Below, piece after piece: positions 10,088 through 20,346 of a stretch of DNA of 64,000 bases. Made by a program: the position numbers and the translations under genes. The number at the start of each line of letters is the position of its first letter. The stretch's first letter is position 1. Under the pieces are notes generated by a model. That model did no database searches. It was given only the letters and a program-made list of their open reading frames with translations, and had not been told where the DNA came from. The DNA comes from Serripes groenlandicus (lineage: Eukaryota > Mollusca > Bivalvia > Cardiida > Cardiidae), in NCBI GenBank assembly GCA_031761405.1, contig JASEVX010000345.1, positions 106,001 to 170,000 on the forward strand, given 5' to 3'.

Positions 10088-10195
10088 ACAAAATGCTCAT
10101 TATAAGCAATTTCTCCATTTGCCACAATGTTTTGAAAAGTCATCTTCTACAGAGGCATTAGAAAGTGTCTGTATACAGTAAAGGGTTTACACAAA
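10088..10195 (+). mobile_element. P1-type MITE, partial
   Basis: TGCTCATTATAAGCAATTTC, CCACAATGTTTTGAAAAG, then GAGGCATTAGAAAGTGTCTG and AAAGGGTTT: centre and right arm of the TTAA MITE. It lies in an intron of the WD40 gene. Confidence 0.6.
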
Positions 10196-10431
10196 AATAA
10201 TTGTTTAAGAAGTAGGTTTTAGGATTCAGATGCCTTGCTTAATCCATCCCACATTCATTATAAGTGATTTCTCCTGTTGTTACAATGTTTTGAACTCCAC
10301 AAAATTATTTATACAATCATTTAAATACATTTTCCAATTGTTTTCATATATGATATCCAATTCATCTGCTGAAGAAGGTTGTATGTGATGAATGGTTAGT
10401 GAAAAACCAAACCTCTACTGAATTAACTTAC

Positions 10432-10528
10432 CTGAAAGTTATGTGATGAAGCTAGGGGAGACAACTGAGATTCAAGACTAGTTATTTGAGGTACACTTTT
10501 CACGTATACACTCCCATCATCACATCCA
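10432..10528 (-). CDS. WD40-gene exon
   Basis: Minus strand, 97 nt. Acceptor TTTGTTTACAG/ (ag at 10530-10529) and donor TTTCAG/GTAAGT. The first base completes a Ser codon begun in the exon at 11605-11403, giving LLLAS/GCDDGSVYVKSVP, the closing LASG..DG.v.vk strand of a blade, followed by a Ser/Leu-rich linker. It ends in phase 0, matching the next exon. Confidence 0.85.
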
Positions 10529-10784
10529 CTGTAAACAAACAAGATGTATTTTGTTATTAAACACCCCATATACCCAGAGTTTGGAACAAAATTGGGCCAA
10601 AGATCAATGTCAAGGTCACACAGAACATTTAAGCAAAAGTGGAAAAAGCTTGTACACTTACCTGATATGAAAGCCTTTGCTCAGAAGTGTCAAAATGTAT
10701 GGCCAAAAACAAACAGACAGACACAAAAGAAAGGACAAACACTATTTACACAGACATATATGAAGGTTTACTAACTGGCATTAG

Positions 10785-10895
10785 TTGAAAACATTGTGGC
10801 AAAAGGAGAATTTGCTTGTTTTGAGCAATTTCTACTTTTGTCTCAATTTTTTCAAAGTCGTCTGCTGCAAAGGCATCAGAAAGCGTCATAACAAT
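10785..10895 (+). mobile_element. P1-type MITE, partial
   Basis: TTGAAAACATTGTGGCAAAA, GAGCAATTTCTACTTTTG, GTCGTCTGCTGCAAAGGC and AGAAAGCGTC: interior and right arm of the TTAA MITE, intronic. Confidence 0.65.
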
Positions 10896-11024
10896 ACTTC
10901 TAGGTTTTTGCCAGAAGTTACATCTGGGTCCATACTATTTGCAAGTTGAACAGTGAAGTTTCTGGCAAGACTTTGTACATGAATTTATGTAACTCATTTG
11001 TAGAGTCACAATGACCAGTGAGTA

Positions 11025-11276
11025 TCAACCCTTCCCACCATACAACATATCAGCAGCAGACAGCTTTGAAAATATATTGGCAAAAATGTGAAAATCTCTA
11101 CAAATGGCAGTTTGATTATTATTAAATAAAGTTGAAAACATTGTGGCAAAAGGTGAACTTGCTCATAATGTTTCCAACTTGATGCAATAATACTTGTTTT
11201 TTTCTTTTATTAATAGAGTTTCAATATATGTTTTCAAAGTTGTCTGTAGCAGATGTGTTGTATGAGGGAAAGGGGT
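11025..11276 (+). mobile_element. P1-type MITE, near full length
   Basis: Left arm with CAGCAGACAGCTTTGAAAA (11051 on), central GAAAACATTGTGGCAAAAGG, right arm ending GTATGAGGGAAAGGGGTTAA. Both arms are present but the left terminus is worn. Confidence 0.65.
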
Positions 11277-11402
11277 TAAATAAGTTGTGTAGATTCTGAA
11301 TAAACTCAGCATATGAATAGGTTGATCTGATCTAACACTTAAGAGTTACTTTCCACAATAACAGGTTTTTACCTTGCTAGCAGAACAAACTCAATTTTAT
11401 AC

Positions 11403-11605
11403 CTTGCTAGAAGTAATCTTTTCTTGTCTCCTTTTCCTAGAACTTCACACCATTGTACACATAGCACAGCTGAGCCATGTTTCAGATCATGGAGTAATGT
11501 TAGACCATCTCGGCCAGTTGACCATGCCTTCATGTGAGAATCACCCACAGCACAAGTCAGTAATATATGGCCAGTGGGGTCCCACTTCATGCAATTCACG
11601 GAGGA
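11403..11605 (-). CDS. WD40-gene exon with two in-phase donors
   Basis: Minus strand. Acceptor ATTATCTATTTACAG/ (ag at 11607-11606), phase 0 entry from the exon at 13109-12985. It reads SSVNCMKWDPTGHILLTC, DSHMKAWSTGRD, LKHGSAVLCVQW and KKRLLLA, the strands of one complete WD40 blade and most of another. The donor GCAAG/GTATAA ends the exon at 11403 in phase 2. The same 10 bases with a GT recur 30 bases on (exon end 11373); using that donor adds ten in-frame codons without a stop. The upstream donor gives the conventional LLLASGCDDG join. Confidence 0.88.
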
Positions 11606-11683
11606 CTGTAAATAGATAATATTACTTGTTCATTCGTCTATTTTTGACAAAATCACCCTGTGGATTATTTCCTTAAAATCTAA

Positions 11684-11988
11684 CTGTGCCTCGGTAGCTC
11701 AGTTGGTAGCATGCAGACTCTCAATCCAAGGGTCGTGAGTTTAATCCCCAGCTCTCCCAACATTTTTTCAGACATTTGACAAAAGTCACTGTGACAAGTG
11801 TCATTCGTCTTAGACTAATGGGCTAATAGTTAACAGTTAATGTGGAAAAGCAGCCAGCTGCTTGTAAAAACTGTTGTGTGGAGTACTGGTGTGAGATAGC
11901 CAGGACCCACATGAGTAGGTGACTTGGCAACTGTGGTATGACTGAAAACTTGTTGAAAATGGAGTTAAACTCCAATCAATCAACTTGA
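11684..11988 (+). mobile_element. tRNA-derived SINE
   Basis: Pol III A box GGTAGCTCAGTTGG (11694 on) and B-box-like GGGTCGTGAGTTTAATCC (11730 on), then a conserved body (GTCACTGTGACAAG, GCAGCCAGCTGCTTG, GAGTACTGGTGTGAGA) and a 3' end GTTAAACTCCAATCAATCAA. It lies in an intron of the WD40 gene, antisense to it. Confidence 0.85.
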
Positions 11989-12016
11989 TAAACTCACCCA
12001 TATCTAAATGTAATAA

Positions 12017-12240
12017 TTAACCCTTTAACACATCCAGACACTTTCTGATGCACCTGGAACAGACGACATTTGAAAACATTGTGGCGTAAGGAGGAATTGC
12101 TCATAATAAGCAATTTCTCCTTTTACACAATATATTCAACTCCTTTCAATAATTAAACTTTCATTTATAGAGATTGTTCTCATGTTTTCAGAGTGGCCTG
12201 CTACAGATTTGTTGTATGTGGGAAAGGGAGGGATAATTAA
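12017..12240 (+). mobile_element. P1-type MITE, TTAA-flanked
   Basis: TTAA at 12017-12020 and 12237-12240 with CCCTTT-type ends. Central hairpin AATTGCTCATAATAAGCAATT and GGCCTGCTACAGATTTGTTG in the right arm. Confidence 0.7.
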
Positions 12241-12594
12241 GCAAAAGCATGAGACAGACAAATCAATTGTTTGTTTAAAATTGATATTGATGTATACTGT
12301 ATTTCCATTCATGAACATAAAAATTGTTTTAATCATTGACAAATATGTACATCTTACACCAAAACAAAGATTTATCTTATATACACAGTCATTTCTTCTC
12401 AACACAAGAACGTTGCACAGAACACACATGTCACAGCAAAAGGTTAGATAATAAGTTAAAAAATCAACAAAGGGGTATTGAAGAATTGTAGACAATCCGT
12501 AGTCCTCTAAGGGGGGTTTCAAAGTTCTTTGAGGACACAATACTAACTCATTTAAATAATATAATTTATAAAATAAGTGTGGTCAAAGTCACAC

Positions 12595-12770
12595 TGATCA
12601 AAATGAGCAATTTCTCCTTTTGTTATAATGTTTTCAACTCTATCCACGTAACACATTATATTGTTTGCAAAGGAGAGAAATTGCTCATTTTTAAAAATTT
12701 CTCCTTTTTCTACAATGTTTTCAAAAGCTTTCTACTGTAGAGGCATCAAAATTCCTCGAAATCAGGTAAA
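12595..12770 (+). mobile_element. P1-type MITE fragments
   Basis: Two overlapping partial copies: GAGCAATTTCTCCTTTTG near 12604, and GGAGAGAAATTGCTC..TCTCCTTTTTCTACAATG from 12671, ending in a worn right arm TACTGTAGAGGCATC. Confidence 0.6.
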
Positions 12771-12775
12771 AGGGT

Positions 12776-12958
12776 TCAGAGATCCAGATAAGGAAAGTTA
12801 TATAGCTTTCCTCCCCACAATATCTCTCTTATTTCTCATCAAAACCCTATGATATGGGCACTCAACAGAATCGTCTCATTGAGTACCCACAACATAGGGT
12901 AAGGGGGTCAATTAAGGTTTTTGGAACATGCAAAACACTCCTTATCTATAGCTCTGGG
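12776..12958. mobile_element. GATAAGGAG foldback element
   Basis: Ends AGATCCAGATAAGGAAAG and CTCCTTATCTATAGCTCTGG; centre ACCCTATGATATGGGCACTC / GAGTACCCACAACATAGGGT. Same family as 29312-29519 and 52457-52651. Its end lies 26 bases from the exon at 12985. Confidence 0.75.
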
Positions 12959-12984
12959 GGTATATCAAAAGGAATAGACATAAC

Positions 12985-13109
12985 CTCATGTGCCTCTGTT
13001 CTGATTGGTTGGTCAAATCCATCCAGTGAACACTGTGTGATGATGCCGTCACTGTACCCCACAAAGAAGTTCCGTGTTTCTTCATACCATGCTATCGGAG
13101 TCACTGATA
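12985..13109 (-). CDS. WD40-gene exon
   Basis: Minus strand, 125 nt. Acceptor GCTTTTGTTACAG/ (ag at 13111-13110). Two bases complete a Val codon with the preceding exon (21436), then SVTPIAWYEETRNFFVGYSD, GIITQCSLDGF and PIRTEAHE. This is the v..iaW....n...vG.sDG.i..c pattern of a WD40 blade. The donor GAG/GTTATG is weak but leaves phase 0, as the next exon requires. Confidence 0.82.
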
Positions 13110-13357
13110 CTGTAACAAAAGCATTAACAAGGTTGTGTGTTTGTTTGTCAGTGTTTTAAGTCATTTTTAACAGTGTTGGAGGTATATCAAGACATTTCTA
13201 AACTACCAGTGCTGCTGATCAGTCTATCCTGACACCTTCACATCAGTTGATACTAATGGGTAAGGAGGGAAGTCACTTATGCCATTTTTAAAAGACTTTT
13301 GGTATGAGACAAACAGGAATCAAAACTCTGTCTACATCTCTCTAGGTAGACCCTATA

Positions 13358-13660
13358 GCCGAGCCCTGATAGCCAAGTCGGTAGTGATGTGGGCTGTCAA
13401 TCCAGGGGTTGTGAGTTTGAATCCCAGCTCGGCCAACATTCTTTTCCAAGTTTAACAAAAGTCACTATGACAAACGCCATTCGTCTTCCACCAATGGGCT
13501 AACAGTCTATGTGGAAAAGCAGCTAGTTGCTTGGAAAGTATGTTGTGTGGAGTACTGGTGTGAGAAAGCAAGGAAACAAATGAGTAGGTGATCTGGCTTC
13601 CATGATATGACAGAAAAATTGTTGAAAACAGCGTTAAGCCCCAAGCAATCAAGCAGACAT
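13358..13660 (+). mobile_element. tRNA-derived SINE
   Basis: Head GCCGAGCCCTGATAGCCAAG with a B box GGTTGTGAGTTTGAATCCC and a closing stem GCTCGGC, body GTCACTATGACAAACGCC, tail GTTGAAAACAGCGTTAAGCC then CAAGCAATCAAGC. Same family as 11684 and 54675. The head carries a GTC anticodon-like triplet, but this is not a free tRNA gene. Confidence 0.85.
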
Positions 13661-13896
13661 TTTAACTCCTACACATTCAAGAGACAAATTAATATAAGTA
13701 TCTAAAATCTTGTTTTTCAAGCAAAAATTGATCCACTTGTACACATCTTTTTATTTATTTTGTAATAAATAGTAATACAATATTGTTTATGCCCAACATT
13801 GTAGGTAAAGGAAAAATTAACTCAAAACAAGTAATGTTGTCCTTTTTAAACAATGTTTTCAACTCTAAATGAAAACTAGAATTGTTTTTGCAAAAA

Positions 13897-14990
13897 ACAG
13901 ATGTCTCCCCTCAAATATCTGTCAAAATCTCTCAAAACATTCCAACCTATAAATTTGGGACAGATATGGAGCGGACACGAAATAAAGCCTCAAACCTTTG
14001 ACCTTCAAGCGTGACCTTGACATTGACCCTATATTGTCGAGACGCAGGTTCTGCACGTCGCCTTGATGAGGTAAACATGTGACCCAAGTTTCATGAAAAT
14101 CCTTCAAGCCGTCTGGGAGATATGGAGCGGACACGAAATAAAGCCTCAAACCTTTGACCTTCAAGCGTGACCTTGACATTGACCCTATATTGTCGAGACG
14201 CGGGTTCTGCACGTCACCTTGATGAGGTGTGACCCAAGTTTCATGAAAATCCTTCAAGCCGTCTGGGAGATATGGAGTGGACACGAAATAAAGCCTCAAA
14301 CCTTTGACCTTCAAGCGTGACCTTGACATTGACCCTATATTGTCGAGACGCGGGTTCTGCACGTCGCCTTGATGAGGTAAACATGTGACCCAAGTTTCAT
14401 GAAAATCCTTCAAGCCGTCTGGGAGATATGGAGCGGACACGAAATAAAGCCTCAAACCTTTGACATTCAAGCGTGACCTTGACCTTGACCCTATATTGTC
14501 GAGACGCAGGTTCTGCACGTCGCCTTGATGAGGTGAACATGTGACCCAAGTTTCATGAAAATCCTTCAAGCCGTCTCGGAGATATGGAGCGGACACGAAA
14601 TAAAGCCTCAAACCTTTGACCTTCAAGTGTGACCTTGACCTTGACCCTATATTGTCGAGACGCGGGTTCTGCACGTCGCCTTGATGAGGTGAACATGTGA
14701 CCCAAGTTTCATGAAAATCCTTCAAGCCGTCTGGGAGATATGGAGCGGCCACGAAATAAAGCCTCAAACCTTTGACCTTCAAGCGTGACCTTGACCTTGA
14801 CCCTATATTGTCGAGACGCGGGTTCTGCACGTCGCCTTGATGAGGTGAACATGTGAGCCAAGTTTCATGAAAATCCTTCAAGCCGTCTTGGAGATATGGA
14901 GCGGACACGATTTCGGACAGACGGACAGACAGACAGACGCCCAGGACAAAAACAATATATCTCCCCTGTATACAGGGGGAGACATAATAA
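13897..14990 (+). mobile_element. ATGTCTCCCC-family element with a 156-bp array
   Basis: 5' end ACAGATGTCTCCCCTC..ATATCTGT. The word GATATGGAG starts at 13963, 14119, 14269, 14425, 14581, 14737 and 14893, a 156-bp unit with one 6-bp loss. Then come a (GGAC/AGAC) stretch (14911-14937) and a 3' hairpin CCCCTGTATACAGGGG followed by GGAGACATAATAA. 5' ATGTCTCCCC and 3' GGGGGAGACAT are inverted copies. The 370-codon minus-strand open frame here results from 156 being a multiple of three. Confidence 0.88.
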
Positions 14991-15095
14991 TAAAATAGAC
15001 TAAATTGTGAAATAGCATGATCAATTGCATTCATAAATTAGATTTTACAAATGTTCAAAATAATTCGTTACCAGTACTTCAGTACTTTGATTTTG

Positions 15096-15466
15096 TTTCA
15101 ATTTTACTATATAAGCCCCGCCCCCCTGGCGGCCATAGTTTCCGACCAATCAACTTGGCTTAAAGGAATCTGATAGAGGGTCACCCTAGGAACATTTCTA
15201 CAAAATTATTTGAAAATCAGCCTGACACTTTTGGAGGAGAAGATTTTTTAAGTTTTCACTATAACCATATAATTTTGAAGTTCTTTTCATTCTGCATGGA
15301 TCCCAAAAATTTGAAGGAATTCTGGTGAGGTCATTGAGAGGATGCTTTCTGTGAAGTTTCATCCCAATTGACCCACTGGTTACTGAGGAGAAGAAGTTGA
15401 CGGACGACGCACGCCGCGCAAAAGGCGATCACAATAACTCACCTTGAGCAAAGCTCAGGTGAGCTA
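15096..15466 (+). mobile_element. GCTCACCTGA-family element, 5'-truncated
   Basis: Begins inside the unit (ACTATATAAGCCCCGCC) with no 5' hairpin and ends with the intact 3' hairpin CTCACCTTGAGCAAAGCTCA and GAGCTAA. The next copy of the same family starts four bases later. Confidence 0.85.
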
Positions 15467-15469
15467 AAA

Positions 15470-16040
15470 ACAAGAGGGCCATGATGGCCATGGATCGCTC
15501 ACCTGATTTTGTTTTTTTTCACTTTAGCTATATAAGCCCCGCCCCGTGGCGGCCATAGTTTCCGACCAATCAACTTGGCTTGAAGGAATCTGATAGAAGG
15601 CCACCCTAGGAACATTTCTACAAAATTATTTGAAAATCGGCCTGACACTTTTGGAGGAGAAGATTTTTTAAGTTTTCACTATAGCCAATTAGCCATATAA
15701 GACAAAATAGCCCCGCCCCCACCCCTCCCCCCCTGGCGGCCATGTTTTTCAACCAATCAACATGGCTTGAAGGAATCTGATAGAGGGTCATCCAAGGAAC
15801 ATTTCTACAAAATTATTTGAAAATCTGCCAACCAGTTTGGGAGAAGACGAATTTTGAAGTTTTTTTCATTTCGTTGCCATGGAAACCAGAATTCTGCATG
15901 GATCCCAAAAATTTGAAGGAAATCTGGTGAGGTCATTCAGAGGATGCTTTCTGTAAAGTTTCATCCCATTTGACCCACTGGTTACTGAGGAGAAGAAGTT
16001 GACGCACGACGGACGATGGACAAAAGGCGATCACAGCAAC
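15470..16040 (+). mobile_element. GCTCACCTGA-family element, tandem copy
   Basis: Intact 5' end ACAAGAGGGCCATGATGG..CGCTCACCTGA, two internal units and the core GTAAAGTTTCATCCCATTTG; the 3' hairpin has lost its middle (CAACTTTGAGCTA). Head-to-tail with the previous copy. Confidence 0.83.
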
Positions 16041-16945
16041 TTTGAGCTAGTATGTGACTACCTTGATCTAAACTGCTATTATTTTATCTAAAAATAATAA
16101 TTCAACACATACGCATATATTTTACAACCCATGTGGGACCCATACGGGTCCCATTTGGGCCTCCCGATAAACGTCAACACCCCTGAACAGGTGCGCGAAA
16201 TTAATTTATTTTATTTTTAATATAGGTTTTAATTTTTATGAATTAAAATATATAATGAAATATTTAGACATAGTTATTATCAAGAATTTAATCAGCGCAT
16301 GATTAAAAATAAAACATATTTTGAGCATGCGCAGACGTGAATTCCGCTGTCATAATATTCAAATGTTTCTTTGTTTACATTTAAGTTGAATTTTGATTTA
16401 TTTCTTATTCTGATTACATGCATGCTTTTATATGAACCATACAGGAGATTACTTAATAGAGTTTTAGTGTTAAAGCATAGAGTGTGTTGTTTTCTTGCAG
16501 GATAATATTATAATATAGTCATTTGCGCCATAATATCTCTCTGTTCCAGGAAAAAGAAAGAGTTAAAACATAAAAATATTAAAATGGAAGTACAAGAATC
16601 ATGCACCTGCTGTTACATTCCAGCTTAAAGAATTTCGCATGTTTGTATCCGATGTTTCTGACAAGTGGTTGTTTATTGAAAGTCCAGCAAACTTAAAATT
16701 GAAATAAATGCAAATGGATCTAGGTAAGAAATGCAAGATCTGCCCAAAATGGAAGTATCTGGGCTGCCATTGAGGGACCTATATTGAGTACAAGGGCTGC
16801 CCATGTGGGACCCATATTGCATGTTTATGGGGCAGCCGATATGGGACCCATGTGGAACCCGGTTGCACTCCCCACCTGGGTCCCATATGGGCAGCCGATA
16901 TGGGACCCATGTAGGTGCCCATATAGATTGCTAGCTGGGTTGGGC
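16041..16945. repeat. AT-rich stretch flanked by GGGACCCAT-rich blocks
   Basis: A block at 16121-16172 and a larger one at 16778-16940 are built from ATGTGGGACCCATA-like words on both strands (GGGACCCAT, ATGGGTCCC, GGCAGCCGATATGGGACC). Between them is about 600 bp of AT-rich sequence with no gene. It looks like one element with inverted GC-rich ends, but I could not fix the boundaries. Confidence 0.45.
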
Positions 16946-16951
16946 TCACAG

Positions 16952-17013
16952 GTTCATGATGTGTTATACCCCCATAGAGTATATACTCTATGGGGGTATA
17001 ACACATCATGAAC
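16952..17013. repeat. 62-bp perfect palindrome
   Basis: Arms of 31 bases with no mismatch and no loop: GTTCATGATGTGTTATACC... at the left and its exact complement ending AACACATCATGAAC at the right, centred on AGTAT/ATACT. Confidence 0.95.
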
Positions 17014-17105
17014 TTGAGGTTGTTGGGCTCATCACGCTCAATGTCTGCTTCCTGGAGATTTAACCAGTACTCGCGCCGTTTGTGTTGAAAAATCCCAGTC
17101 ATTTT
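17014..17105 (-). pseudogene. Possible coding fragment of unknown origin
   Basis: The minus strand reads IFQHKRREYWLNLQEADI and then ERDEPNNLKF before entering the palindrome. Composition is protein-like (charged, no low complexity) and unlike the surrounding repeats. I see no convincing splice sites. The YWLNL.EA string faintly recalls the C-terminal part of sphingomyelinase-type phosphodiesterases, but this is too short to assign. Confidence 0.3.
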
Positions 17106-17329
17106 AACAGTCATACAAAAAATCCCAGTCATACCTCTATGATACCTCTATGATGGTTTTTGGGCTCCGAAGTAAGGAGAATCTCCATTTTTAGCCCGTC
17201 TACTTCTGCACTGGTTTGTTTACTTAGACTTTTACATCCTTATATGCTGGTTTTAATATTTTGGGGTACAGGTTTGTGTAGTAATGTTACAGTTTGAAGT
17301 ATGTATGATTTACATGAAACATACATAAC

Positions 17330-17650
17330 ATGGTCGACTTAAACTTTCCGTTGAATTGTGTTTATCTTATGGCACAGGTTTGTAGGTTGAAGTCACAGTT
17401 AGCACAGGTTGTGGATTGAGTCACACGTGGCACATTGAATGTCCCATTTAGCACAGGCTTGTAGATTGATTTTCACAATTTGCAGTTTTGTAGACTGAGT
17501 ATTGTAGATTTATTGTCACAATTTGCAGTTCTGTAGACAGTATTGTAGATTGGTTGTCACAATTAGCAGTATATATGCTTATAATTTGCACAGGTTTGTA
17601 AACAGGATTGCAGATTGAAAGACACAATTTGCAGTATATATGTTCAATAA
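17330..17650. repeat. Degenerate ~42-bp minisatellite
   Basis: Words CACAATTTGCAGTT and TGTAGATTG recur with a spacing of about 41-43 bases (e.g. CAATTTGCAG at 17476 and 17519, CAATTAGCAG at 17560). Confidence 0.65.
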
Positions 17651-20344
17651 ACATCCATGACACGGTTGATCAAAATTTGTATATTATATCGTGATTCCAG
17701 TGTTGGTCCAGTTTTGATTTGAAATCATTTAAATCTTTTGAGTTGACAACATACTCTTTGGGAGTGAATTCTATTCGTTGATAATCCTCTGAGAAAACTG
17801 TTGAAGCCGAAAAGCTGTATTACAACGAGGTTTGGCTAGTTTAAAGTCATGCCCTCTAGTAGTTGAAGGACAAATATTAAAAAATCTGTCTGGTGTTATG
17901 CCTTCAATGCCTCTAATAATCTTGAAAGCCTGTATCATATCCCCCCTTTTTCTCCTGTGTGACAACGATGGAAGTTTTAGTTCTTTTAATCTGTCAATAT
18001 ACTCAAGGTTCCTCAGCTGAGGTACAATCCTAGTTGCTCGCTTTTGAACTTTTTCGACACTAATTATGTCCTTCCTCAAGAATGGGTACCAAATAGTATT
18101 TCCATACTCAATATGCGGTCGCACCATGGCTTTATAGAGCATGATAAATGAGTCCTTATAAATGTGATCGAATGAACGTACGATTAATGACAGCATACTA
18201 TTTGCTTTGTTAACTTTTGAGGCAATGTGATGACTGAATTTTAGATTGCTCTGGAATGTTATACCTAAATCCTTCTCTTCGGTCACAGTTTCCAGATTAA
18301 CAGAGTTCATTGAGTATATATGTTCTTGATTATTGTTTCCATAATGAATGGCCTTGCATTTATCGACATTAAACCGTAGTTGCCACAATTTTGACCAGCT
18401 ACACAGGGCTTGCAGGTCCTGTTGAATTATGTTATAATCACTGTCATGTGAATAAAGTTTAGTATCATCCGCAAATATCTTGACTGTACTACTAACTACT
18501 TCAGGTAGGTTGTTAATGTAAATAATAAACAGTATAGGTCCTAGGACGCTGCCTTGGGGTACACCACTTATGACGTCCTGCCATGACGAACAATGTCCCT
18601 TAACCGCTACGTATTGTCTACGTTCAAATAAGAAATCCGAGATCCTTCTAGAAGATTACCCTTAATACCATAAGACGAAAGCTTGCTACGTAAACGTTGG
18701 TGAGGAACACTGTCAAATGCTTTGACGTCATGACGTCAAGTAGTTGAAGAACACAGGAACAACCCTAGCGGAATCCAAACTGCGCACTAGATATGAGATT
18801 ATTTGTATTTAAGTGTTCTAGAACGGCAGCATGTATCAATTTCTCCAGGCATTTACAAACGATAGATGTCAGGCTTACCGGCCGATAATTACCAGGTGAT
18901 GTCTTACTTCCTTTCTTGAGTAATGGAGTTACACGGGCTTCTTTCCACACTTAGGGTAATTTACCAGTCAATTGATTTTTGGAATAACAATACTAGTGGG
19001 GTTGCAAAAACGTTAGCCATAGTTTTTAATAATAATGGATTCAACTCGTCCGGTCCCATCAATTTACCACCATCTAGTCCCAACAAGATTTTCAGAACAC
19101 TATCTATTTTAAGTTGTATACTTTCAAGGGGTACATTATAAAAGACATGATCAGGTACAACAGGAACATTTTCTGTATTCTCTTGTGTAAATACACTGGC
19201 AAAGAAACCATTTAAAACTTCTGCTTTATCCAGGTCAGTCCTGGTTATTGACCCATCAACTTTGACAAGATTTGTTACATTTGATAGTGTTTTTATTTTA
19301 CTTTTCACATATTTCCAGAAATGTTTACTTTCTGTCTTTGCCTTAGCTGCAATTATCCTTTCATAGTTTCGTTTTGCTGTCCTAATACTTTTAGTATCAG
19401 TATTTCTTATTTTACTATAATTTACGAAATCCGCTGGACATTTTGTTGCTTTGTAACGTGACCACGCATGCTTCTTGTCCTTCATACATTTTAATGACTC
19501 ACTAGTTATCCAAAGTGGTTTAGGTTTACAACCTCTCCTAGGTATTACCTTTGGCACATGTTTGGCTACAGAGTTTTTATAGCGGTTTGCAAAAATATCC
19601 CACATATCGTTTATGTCGCGCTCATCAAATTCTTTCTTCCAATCTATACCAATCCATTCTTCCGAGAAACCCTTAAAATCACATTTTCCATATTTCAGTT
19701 TCGAAGCGCCTGTGTGATATTCTTTAAAGGAGCACAAATAGTTGAACAATATTGTGACATGATCACTCACATCCAAGGAGGGTAAAATCTCTATTTCCTC
19801 AATGTCATTTTCGTCATTTGTTAGAACAAGATCAAGAATATGAGGAGTTTGATTAACTCTAAAACGTGTCGCCTCAGAAATATGTTGAAATAGAAAATTG
19901 TCCTGGATACACTCAAGAAATTTATGTTCATGATGAGTTTCACTATGAGAAGTTGTATACTGTGTCCAATCAATGTCTTTCATATTGAAGTCTCCGGCAA
20001 TAAGCACTCTTTTACAACTATTTGTTGGATCTTTTATAAGTCTATTTATTGTGAGATGTGAATCATGTGATGATTGGCTTCTGTAAATTGGGCCAAGTAT
20101 TATAGTCTGATTCTCAAAGACCCAGTTACACCATGAAGCATCGTCATAGAGATTGTTAAGATGAATATTAGGCGAAACATTCATATCCGACTTTGTATAT
20201 ATAATTACACCCCTTCCACTGTCTTTACTTGGAAACGCACAATAACCATCCAGCTGATACAATACTGAAGAACACGACATATCCGACGACACCTTAATTA
20301 GGCAAGACTTCAGTGATGAAAATAATATCGGGATTCTCTAACGA
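17651..20344 (-). pseudogene. CR1/Jockey-like LINE: endonuclease and reverse transcriptase, decayed
   Basis: Minus strand. An AP-endonuclease-type domain is open from 20292 to about 19650, with GDFNMKDIDW and DVSDHVTI, the GDxN and SDH catalytic motifs. An RT region begins with GPDELNPLLLK (near 19040), stops, then resumes in other frames: NYRPVSLTS and FGFR (18950-18765), VPQGSVLGP (about 18570-18545), FADDTKL (about 18478-18458), and the thumb with MVRPHIEYGNTIWYP and HRRKRGDMIQAFKI (18388-17771). The order and the RRKRGDM motif fit CR1/Jockey-group elements. At least three frame breaks make it inactive. It lies in sense orientation in the large WD40-gene intron. The EEP N-terminus continues beyond the inserted element. 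Confidence 0.88.
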
Positions 20345-20346
20345 TA

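Noticed and set aside
12136..12540. 134-codon minus-strand open frame
   Set aside because: It overlaps a TTAA-flanked MITE and AT-rich intron; no domain.
13922..15034. 370-codon minus-strand open frame with seven similar 52-residue units
   Set aside because: It follows a 156-bp DNA tandem repeat whose period is divisible by three, includes the element's simple repeat and end hairpin, and has no domain or conserved codon pattern. It is a by-product of the array.
19558..19785. Plus-strand frame opposite the LINE
   Set aside because: Shadow of the minus-strand endonuclease/RT frame.
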